Positions 58,265-64,000 of a DNA stretch of 64,000 nucleotides are shown here, piece after piece. Below the pieces are notes generated by a model. That model did no database searches and had not been told where the DNA came from. It saw only the letters and a list, made by a program, of their open reading frames with translations. The stretch is taken from positions 1,860,001 to 1,924,000 of the forward strand of contig NZ_CP022188.1 in assembly GCF_003111665.1 (NCBI RefSeq), read 5' to 3'. The DNA is from Parazoarcus communis (GTDB taxonomy: Bacteria > Pseudomonadota > Gammaproteobacteria > Burkholderiales > Rhodocyclaceae). Made by a program: the position numbers and the translations under genes. Numbering within the stretch: position 1 is the first letter of the stretch; each line of letters starts with the position of its first letter.

Positions 58265-59149
58265 ATGTCCGTTCGCCTGCGACTCCTCGTCCTGTCCTTT
58301 TGTGTCTTGCTGCTTGGCGGTTGCGGGCTGCGCTTCGCCTATTCGCAACTCGACTGGCTGCTGCCCTGGTATCTGGGCGACTACGTCAGCTTGGACCAGA
58401 CGCAGAAGCGGCTCCTCGACGCCCGGCTTGGGGAGCGCCTGGCCTGGCACTGCGGCAGTCAGTTGACCGCCTATTCGGGCCTGCTGCGCGATGTCGAGCG
58501 CGACCTGCGCAGCACTGAGGTCGTTGCCGCCCCGATGCTGGACACCTATCTGCAGCGGGGCGAAGCCTTCTGGCGGGTCCTGATGAAGGAGATCACCCCG
58601 GACGCCGGTGTCCTGCTTGCCGCCTTGAGCGATGCCCAGGTGAAAGAACTCGGCGAGGCTTTTGCGCGACGTAACGACGAGACCCGCGAGGAGTTCCTTG
58701 AGGGAACGCCGGAAGCCTTGCGTGCGCGCCAGATCGAGCGCATGGAAAAGCGTCTGCGCACCTGGTTCGGCCCCCTCAGTGCAGCACAGCGCAGCCGGGT
58801 CGCGGCCTGGAGTGCCGGGCTGGCGCCTGCGACCGAGGCCTGGCTGCAACACCGTGTGCGCTGGCAGGGTGCCTTGATCGACGTGCTGGCGCAGCGTCAG
58901 CAGCCGGGTTTCGAATCCCGCGTGGGCGCGTTGCTGCTCGAGCCGGAATCGATGTGGGCGGCAGCCTACCGGGCGGATGTCGCCCGCAACCGCAAACTGA
59001 CCCTCGATCTGCTGGCTGAAACCTTCAACATGGCGAGCCCGGCGCAGCGCACGCATCTGTTCAACGAGATCGCGGGCTGGGCGGCACAGTTCGAGCAGCT
59101 TGCCTGCACCGATACGCCGTTGCGGACGGCATCGGGGGCGGGGCGCTAA
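58265..59149 (+). CDS. DUF6279 family lipoprotein
   Basis: The 294-residue protein has a lipoprotein signal peptide ending LLGGC (Cys20), then GLRFAYSQLDWLLPWYLGDYVSLDQTQKRLLDARLGERLAWH, the conserved start of DUF6279 proteins. The rest is helical with many charged residues. These are envelope lipoproteins of unknown function in proteobacteria. ATG 58265 matches the family start. The gene follows apbE by 62 bp and may be co-transcribed. Confidence 0.82.
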   Translation: MSVRLRLLVLSFCVLLLGGCGLRFAYSQLDWLLPWYLGDYVSLDQTQKRLLDARLGERLAWHCGSQLTAYSGLLRDVERDLRSTEVVAAPMLDTYLQRGEAFWRVLMKEITPDAGVLLAALSDAQVKELGEAFARRNDETREEFLEGTPEALRARQIERMEKRLRTWFGPLSAAQRSRVAAWSAGLAPATEAWLQHRVRWQGALIDVLAQRQQPGFESRVGALLLEPESMWAAAYRADVARNRKLTLDLLAETFNMASPAQRTHLFNEIAGWAAQFEQLACTDTPLRTASGAGR

Positions 59150-59308
59150 CGCGTGCCTGCGTTCATGCGGCCCATGAAGCAGATGGCGGGCAAGTGAGTC
59201 GCAGGCGCAGCCCCAATCTGGTGCATTTTTTTTCGGGTGCTGGGTTTGTCATGTCCGCAACACCTATACTGGCCGGCCCCGACAAGCGCAAAGATTCGCG
59301 GACAAGGC

Positions 59309-60205
59309 ATGCAACCCAAACTCCAGCTAGACCGTTTCGCCATTGTATTGATGGTGATTTTCTGCACCGTATGGGGCAGTCAGCAAGTGGTGATCAAGTA
59401 TGCCAATGCCGGTATCACGCCGGTGTGGCAGGCGGGACTGCGTTCGATGGGGGCCGTTGTGCTGGTGATGCTGTGGTCTGTGCTGCGCGGGGTGCGCCTG
59501 TTTGAGCGTGATCGCACCCTGTTGCCTGGCCTGCTCGCCGGACTGTTGTTCTCGCTTGAGTTCGGCCTGCTCTACTGGGCGCTGGAGTACACGACGGCAT
59601 CGCGTGGCGTGATCTTTCTGTATACCGCGCCCTTCATGGTGGCGATGGGCGCCGTCTGGCTCCTGCCGCAGGAGCACATGCGCCCTGCGCAGTGGGTCGG
59701 CATGATGCTGGCCTTCGTCGGTGTGCTGGCCCTGTTCGGCGAAAGCCTGCTGCTACCGGCGAGCAGCACCTGGGTGGGCGATCTGATGATGTTCGCCGCC
59801 GCCGTGTTCTGGGCCGGGACGACGTTGACGATCAAGGTGTCGACGCTGGCGCGTGCAGCGCCGGAAAAGATGTTGCTCTACCAGTTGGCGGTCTCGGCCG
59901 TCGTGCTGCCGATTCTGGCGCTCGCTTTTGGCGAAGCAGGCGTCTTTGCGCCGTCGCCGATGGTTTGGGCGAGTCTCGCCTTTCAGATCCTGGTGGTCGC
60001 AACCGCAAGCTATATCGGTTGGTTCTGGCTCATTCGCAACTACCCGATCACCCGCCTGTCCTCGTTTTCCTTCCTCACGCCCGTGATGGGTGTGGTGGCG
60101 GGCAGCGTGCTGCTTGGCGAAACGCTGACGCCCGCAGTGTTCATGGCACTGGGGATGGTTGCGCTCGGAATCTGGATCGCCAACCGCCCGGCACGGGCAG
60201 CCTGA
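59309..60205 (+). CDS. EamA/DMT superfamily permease
   Basis: The 298-residue permease has ten TM helices in two EamA repeats, with IVLMVIFCTVWGSQQVVIKYANAGITPVWQAGLRS, EYTTASRGVIFLYTAPFMVAMGA and FSFLTPVMGVVAGSVLLGETLTPAVFMALGMVALGIWI. Cargo is unknown. ATG 59309 begins directly before the first helix. A TATACT box at 59265-59270, 39 bases upstream, is a plausible -10. It is distinct from the EamA gene of the liv operon (different N-terminus and repeats). Confidence 0.88.
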   Translation: MQPKLQLDRFAIVLMVIFCTVWGSQQVVIKYANAGITPVWQAGLRSMGAVVLVMLWSVLRGVRLFERDRTLLPGLLAGLLFSLEFGLLYWALEYTTASRGVIFLYTAPFMVAMGAVWLLPQEHMRPAQWVGMMLAFVGVLALFGESLLLPASSTWVGDLMMFAAAVFWAGTTLTIKVSTLARAAPEKMLLYQLAVSAVVLPILALAFGEAGVFAPSPMVWASLAFQILVVATASYIGWFWLIRNYPITRLSSFSFLTPVMGVVAGSVLLGETLTPAVFMALGMVALGIWIANRPARAA

Positions 60206-60225
60206 AGCTGCCAGGTGGCCGGGGT

Positions 60226-60855
60226 TCAGCGCCCGGCTGCGTCGCGCGCCTTCTTCTCTTCGTATTCGCGAATGCGTTCGTCGTAGCGCGCACGTTCGCG
60301 GGCAGCCTGTTCCGCACGCTGCGCGGCAGCCTCCTGCGCCTTGCTGCGCTCGGCTTCACGTTCGGCGTCCTGTGCCGCACGCGCCTTCAGTGCTTCGCGC
60401 TCAGCCTCAGTTGCCGCCTTGTTGCGTTCGCTGCGCACGCGTTCGGCTTCGGGCGTTGCACGGATCGTCGGTTCGACCGCGGGCGAGGTGGCCGGTGCCT
60501 GCTGCGGTGCGCCAGGATTGTTGCGCATGGCTTCGTCGGCTGCGCGCTGACGTGCGGCAAGCTCCAGCTTGCGTGCTTCGGATTCGAGCGCCCGGGCGCG
60601 GCGGATGTCATCGAGCCGTGCCTGCTTGGCTGCGTCGATGCAGCGATTGACCAGGAAGCGCTCATAACACTGCGGCTCGGTGGCCTGGTAGGTGGCTTCG
60701 GCCTGGTCGCGCAGTTGTGCTGCCTCGTCCTTCAGGCGGCTGGCGCGCTCGGCGTCTGCCTCTGCCGCGGCTGGGTCGGCTGCCTGGGCAAGCGGGGTGA
60801 GGAGGCACAGCAGCAGGGTGCTGGCGGCAATGCGGAAAGTCTGGCTGATGGGCAT
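60226..60855 (-). CDS. secreted coiled-coil protein, uncharacterised
   Basis: The 209-residue protein has a signal peptide (cleavage near AQA-AD, about residue 25). It is almost entirely Ala/Glu/Arg/Lys-rich helix, with long coiled-coil stretches about 27-110 and 130-205 interrupted by a Pro/Gly-rich hinge (NNPGAPQQAPATSP). A single Cys pair (EPQCYERFLVNRC, 11 apart) lies in the first helix and could form a disulfide. No domain family was recognised. Such proteins often act as periplasmic spacers or scaffold. It converges on the EamA permease gene. Confidence 0.72.
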   Translation of the reverse strand: MPISQTFRIAASTLLLCLLTPLAQAADPAAAEADAERASRLKDEAAQLRDQAEATYQATEPQCYERFLVNRCIDAAKQARLDDIRRARALESEARKLELAARQRAADEAMRNNPGAPQQAPATSPAVEPTIRATPEAERVRSERNKAATEAEREALKARAAQDAEREAERSKAQEAAAQRAEQAARERARYDERIREYEEKKARDAAGR

Positions 60856-60935
60856 GCGAGAACGGGGTCGCGTGACGGGATGCGTAGGATAGCGCCTTTA
60901 TCCTCGTTGGCGCGTTTCCATTCGTGACTGTGCCC

Positions 60936-62138
60936 TCAGGCAGGCTGCCATTGTGCGGGGTCGATCTTCCAGTCTTCGAAGGACTCGTGTGCGACGATGC
61001 GATCCTGGGAGTGGCGCAGGTCGACGAGTTCCGGTGTCAGGTAGTGGCCCTTGGTATGGAACATCACCTTCACTGACGGCTGCATCAGCTTGTCGGTGTG
61101 CTGTTCCTGTACCACCGCGAGGCGACCGCTCTCGAGCCTTACCAGCGAGCCCGAGGGGTAAATGCCGATGGTGCGGATGAAGGCCTGCACGAGCTCGGGT
61201 TTGAAGTGGAACTTGCTCCATTCAAGCAGCTTGCGCAGGGCCTCGGTTGGCGGTCTGCCCTTGTGGTAGCAGCGGTTGGAGGTCAGTGCGTCATAGACGT
61301 CGACGATCGCGCCCATCTGGCCGTAAAGGCTGATCTTGTCGCCCTTGAGCTTGTTCGGATAGCCGGTGCCGTCGAAGCGCTCATGGTGCTGGGCCGCGAC
61401 ATCGAGGGCGATGTCGCTGATGCCGGGCGTGCCCATGAGGATGAGCTTGCTCTGCACCACGTGGGACTTCATCTTGTCGAACTCGGCGTCGGTCAGCTTG
61501 GCAGGTTTGTTGAGAATTTCATCCGGCACCTTGGCCTTGCCCACGTCATGCAGGAGGGCGCCGATCGCGATCTCGTGGATGATCTCGCGCGGCAGTTCGA
61601 GCGCGCGGGCGAAGGATGTCATCAGGGTGCACACCGATACCGAGTGCTGGAAGGTGTATTCGTCGTGATTCTTGAGCAGGGACAGCGGCAGCAGGGCGTC
61701 CTGCTGGCGGAAGATCGAGTCCACGATCTGACTCACCAGGGGTTCGATCTTTTCGAGTTCGATCTGCTTGCCCAGGCGGATGTCGCCCATCATGTTGCGC
61801 ACGATGACGTTGGCTTCGCGATGAAGCGTCTTCGCGCGCTGCACTTCGTCGGCAAGCGAGACCGGTTCGATGGGCTTCGCGGTGCTGGTGGCGATGGCCT
61901 CGATCTGCTCATCAACCTTGTGTGCAGCTTCTTCCAGCGTGGGGGCATCGATGACATCCAGCCCGCGGCCGGTATCGATATAGATTTCGTGCGTGCCCAG
62001 TGCCAGCACCTTCTCCACCGTCTTCTCGTCATCGACCGCGAAGCGGTTGCGTACGAAGTTATGTTCCATCCAGCCGCAGTTGAGGTCGTGGATGAACATG
62101 CCGGGTTGGAGCTTTTCGACCGGGATGAGTTTGATCAT
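60936..62138 (-). CDS. HD-GYP domain c-di-GMP phosphodiesterase with DUF3391
   Basis: The 400-residue protein has an N-terminal DUF3391 domain (KLIPVEKLQPGMFIHDL to about 110) and an HD-GYP domain (about 130-350). The metal-binding HD is His197-Asp198 in ALLHDVGKAKVP, and the GYP loop is intact in HHERFDGTGYP (Gly259-Tyr260-Pro261), so hydrolysis of c-di-GMP to GMP is expected. No receiver domain is present. The start could be ATG 62138 (fits the family) or ATG 62165. A third c-di-GMP element in the window, with the PilZ and GGDEF-EAL proteins. Confidence 0.92.
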   Translation of the reverse strand: MIKLIPVEKLQPGMFIHDLNCGWMEHNFVRNRFAVDDEKTVEKVLALGTHEIYIDTGRGLDVIDAPTLEEAAHKVDEQIEAIATSTAKPIEPVSLADEVQRAKTLHREANVIVRNMMGDIRLGKQIELEKIEPLVSQIVDSIFRQQDALLPLSLLKNHDEYTFQHSVSVCTLMTSFARALELPREIIHEIAIGALLHDVGKAKVPDEILNKPAKLTDAEFDKMKSHVVQSKLILMGTPGISDIALDVAAQHHERFDGTGYPNKLKGDKISLYGQMGAIVDVYDALTSNRCYHKGRPPTEALRKLLEWSKFHFKPELVQAFIRTIGIYPSGSLVRLESGRLAVVQEQHTDKLMQPSVKVMFHTKGHYLTPELVDLRHSQDRIVAHESFEDWKIDPAQWQPA

Positions 62139-62304
62139 TGGGCTGGCATATGAACTTTTCCGCATAGTATGTCCCGAGCACTCGTTCGCTTCCAGTGGAA
62201 TAATCGCGCCGGTGCGCATTTCTCCTCGTCGCGGTCCAGAGAAGTCGGGAACGTGTCGATGATAGAATCCGCCTTCCGTCAAATTCTGCTTACAGGAGCG
62301 CCCG

Positions 62305-62916
62305 GTGCGAATCGTCTGTCTCGACCTAGAAGGTGTGCTGGTTCCGGAAATCTGGATCGAATTCGCCGAGCGTACCGGCATCCCCGAGTTGCGCCGCACG
62401 ACGCGCGACGAGCCGAATTACGACACCCTGATGAAGTACCGCCTGGACATCCTGGCCAGGCACAATCTCGGTCTGCCCGATATTCAGGCGGTGATCGCCA
62501 GCATGGGGCCGATGGCCGGGGCGCGTGAGTTCCTGGACGAACTGCGCGAGACCTATCAGGTCATCATCCTGTCCGACACCTTCTACGAGTTCGCCAAGCC
62601 GCTGATGCAGCAACTCGGTCTGCCGACGCTGTTCTGCCACAGTCTCGAAGCCAATGCTGAAGGCATTCTGGTCAACTACCATCTGCGCATGCCCGACCAG
62701 AAGCGCGAGGCGGTGCAGCGTTTCAAGGAGCTCAACTTCAAGGTGGTGGCCGCGGGCGACTCGTACAACGACACCGCCATGCTGGGCGAGGCCCACGGCG
62801 GCATCCTGTTCCACCCGCCGGAAAACGTCATCCGCGAATTCCCGCAATATCCGGTTGTGCGCGATTACGCCGGCCTGCGTGCCGAAATCGACAAGGCCTT
62901 TGCCCGTACCGCCTGA
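62305..62916 (+). CDS. thrH: ThrH, bifunctional phosphoserine phosphatase/homoserine phosphotransferase
   Basis: The 203-residue HAD-family enzyme shows the ThrH form of the catalytic motif, CLDLEGVLVPEIW (Asp7, Glu9 in place of the usual second Asp). ILSDTFYEFAKPLM follows, then VVAAGDSYNDTAMLGEAHGGILFHPPENV. In Pseudomonas ThrH transfers phosphate from phosphoserine to homoserine. GTG 62305 is the start, with AGGAG seven bases before it; a TAGAAT -10-like box lies at 62263-62268. It diverges from the HD-GYP gene. Confidence 0.93.
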   Translation: MRIVCLDLEGVLVPEIWIEFAERTGIPELRRTTRDEPNYDTLMKYRLDILARHNLGLPDIQAVIASMGPMAGAREFLDELRETYQVIILSDTFYEFAKPLMQQLGLPTLFCHSLEANAEGILVNYHLRMPDQKREAVQRFKELNFKVVAAGDSYNDTAMLGEAHGGILFHPPENVIREFPQYPVVRDYAGLRAEIDKAFARTA

Positions 62917-62936
62917 ACCCCCTGACTCGAGCCGCC

Positions 62937-63812
62937 ATGCATCGCGAACGCTTTTTCACCCTGTCAGCCTCCTGCCCCGACCGTGTTGGCATCGTCGCCC
63001 GTGTCTCGGGCTTCATCGCCGAGCACAAGGGATGGATTCTCGAAACCTCGCTGCATGCGGAGCCGCCGCGTGATGGCGAGGACATCGGGCGCTATTTCAT
63101 GCGCATCGAGATCCGTGCCGACTCGCTGCCGTTTCACCTGAGCGAGTTGCGCGAGCGCTTCCGGCCGCTGGCCGAAGAGCTGGAGATGGAGTGGAAGATC
63201 TCCGATTCCGCAGTGAAGAAGCGGGTCGTGATGCTGGTGAGCAAGCAGGAGCACTGCCTGTACGACCTGCTGGCGCGATGGAAGTCGAAGGAACTCGACA
63301 TCGAGATCCCGTGCGTGATCTCCAATCACGATACGCTGCGGGGCTTCGTCGAATGGCACGGCATCCCCTTCCACCACGTGCCGGTGACGCCCGACAACAA
63401 ATCGGGTGCATATGCCGAGGTGGGACGTCTGTTCGAGGAAGTGCGCGGCGACACCATGGTGCTCGCACGCTACATGCAGATCCTGTCACCGACGCTGTGC
63501 GCCACCTACCCGGGGCGCATCATCAACATCCACCACAGCTTCCTGCCCAGTTTCGTCGGTGCGCGTCCCTATCACCAGGCTTACGCCAAGGGCGTGAAGC
63601 TGATCGGCGCGACCTGCCACTACGTGACCGCCGACCTGGATCAGGGCCCGATCATCGAGCAGGACGTGATTCGTATCGATCACTCCGATGCCGCCGAAGA
63701 CATGGTGCGTTACGGCAAGGACATCGAGAAAACCGTGCTGGCGCGTGGCCTGCGTTACCACCTTGAAGACCGGGTGCTGGTGCATGGAAACAAGACGGTG
63801 GTGTTCCGCTAG
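62937..63812 (+). CDS. purU: formyltetrahydrofolate deformylase
   Basis: The 291-residue enzyme hydrolyses 10-formyltetrahydrofolate to formate and THF, supplying formate for PurT and balancing one-carbon pools. An ACT domain (about 4-85: FFTLSASCPDRVGIVARVSGFIAEH) precedes the formyltransferase-like domain. The catalytic Asn197-x-His199 lies in NIHHSFLPSFVGARPYHQA, and Asp235 in LDQGPIIEQD, spaced as in PurN. It lies 20 bp after thrH. A terminator follows 28 bp downstream. Confidence 0.95.
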   Translation: MHRERFFTLSASCPDRVGIVARVSGFIAEHKGWILETSLHAEPPRDGEDIGRYFMRIEIRADSLPFHLSELRERFRPLAEELEMEWKISDSAVKKRVVMLVSKQEHCLYDLLARWKSKELDIEIPCVISNHDTLRGFVEWHGIPFHHVPVTPDNKSGAYAEVGRLFEEVRGDTMVLARYMQILSPTLCATYPGRIINIHHSFLPSFVGARPYHQAYAKGVKLIGATCHYVTADLDQGPIIEQDVIRIDHSDAAEDMVRYGKDIEKTVLARGLRYHLEDRVLVHGNKTVVFR

Positions 63813-63840
63813 GCCGGAAAGCCGCGGTGCTGCCGTGATC

Positions 63841-63866
63841 AAGGCGCCTTTCGGGGCGCCTTTTTA
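63841..63866 (+). terminator. intrinsic terminator after purU
   Basis: AAGGCGCC (63841-63848) and GGCGCCTT (63855-63862) form the stem, followed by a T-run (TTTTT). Confidence 0.9.
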
Positions 63867-63887
63867 ATGTCCGTCGTCTGCGCGTGG

Positions 63888-63915
63888 ACAAAAAAGGGCG
63901 CCCCGCAGGGCGCCC
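63888..63915 (-). terminator. intrinsic terminator of the minus-strand gene at the window end
   Basis: A GGGCGCCC/GGGCGCCC stem (63896-63903 with 63908-63915, loop CGCA) lies beside a run of A at 63890-63895, giving a U-run on the minus strand. It serves the gene ending at 63960. Confidence 0.85.
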
Positions 63916-63959
63916 AGGATAGGAAGAACCGGAGGAGGGCGGTTCGACCTTTTTGATGC

Positions 63960-64000
63960 TTAGTAGTGGTAAGCGGTTTCGCCGTGGGACGTGATGTCCA
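63960..64000 (-). CDS. amtB: probable ammonium transporter, C-terminal end only
   Basis: On the minus strand the last 12 codons before TAA (63960-63962) read DITSHGETAYHY. The sequence D-I/V-x-x-H-G-E-x-A-Y-x at the very C-terminus is what I recall for Amt/AmtB ammonium channels. The rest of the protein lies outside the window, so this is a short-tail assignment. A dedicated terminator follows it. Confidence 0.6.
   Translation of the reverse strand, partial: DITSHGETAYHY

Overview
This is a high-GC, gene-dense chromosomal window. Its gene families point to an aerobic or facultative betaproteobacterium, probably Rhodocyclales/Zoogloeaceae (Azoarcus, Thauera, Aromatoleum and relatives). That placement is inferred from family content: class I PHA synthase, TAXI-type TRAP transporter, LiuR-like MerR regulator, leucine catabolic cluster, PutA with an Lrp-type regulator, a complete Liv system and several c-di-GMP proteins. 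No rRNA, tRNA, CRISPR array, insertion sequence or phage gene was seen. The window starts inside a short-chain dehydrogenase gene and ends inside what looks like an ammonium transporter gene.

Layout. 0-6 kb: SDR tail, PilZ protein, TAXI-TRAP permease and receptor (minus strand), a cytosolic BtuF-like protein and a solitary PIN protein. 6-9 kb: PHA synthase PhaC and an MBL hydrolase (minus). 9-15 kb: a LiuR-like MerR gene, then an acyl-CoA module (hotdog thioesterase, GNAT-carbonic anhydrase fusion, thiolase, acyl-CoA dehydrogenase, HCCA-isomerase-like protein) behind a near-perfect 22-bp palindrome. 15-20 kb: a PAS-GGDEF-EAL protein, a cupin, a fructosamine kinase-like protein and a haem protein. 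20-24 kb: a TetR-controlled thiol/redox operon (AhpD-like, DsbA-like, YghU). 24-26 kb: a degenerate NTPase-like protein paired with an MscS channel.

26-39 kb: leucine/isovalerate degradation. An AraC-type regulator diverges from isovaleryl-CoA dehydrogenase. Then comes an unrelated beta-propeller/MoaD-like pair, followed by methylcrotonyl-CoA carboxylase (both subunits), methylglutaconyl-CoA hydratase, an acyl-CoA synthetase, HMG-CoA lyase, two tiny DUF1289 proteins and an MBL hydrolase. Together the pathway genes convert isovaleryl-CoA to acetoacetate and acetyl-CoA. The thiolase at 11-12 kb and PhaC at 6-8 kb can feed from or drain the same acetyl/acyl-CoA pool.

39-46 kb: RapZ, a NusG-II protein with a Gx transporter, a dienelactone hydrolase, a LOG-family protein, a GNAT and an orphan-looking adenine DNA methyltransferase. 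45-56 kb (minus): a branched-chain amino acid ABC transporter (livK-HMGF) with a translationally coupled EamA exporter, then bifunctional PutA with a divergent Lrp-type regulator. 56-64 kb: glutathione synthetase coupled to ApbE, a DUF6279 lipoprotein, an EamA permease, a coiled-coil periplasmic protein, an HD-GYP phosphodiesterase, ThrH and PurU. Stop/start overlaps (ATGA, GTGA, TTGA, TGATG) are frequent and define several translational units.
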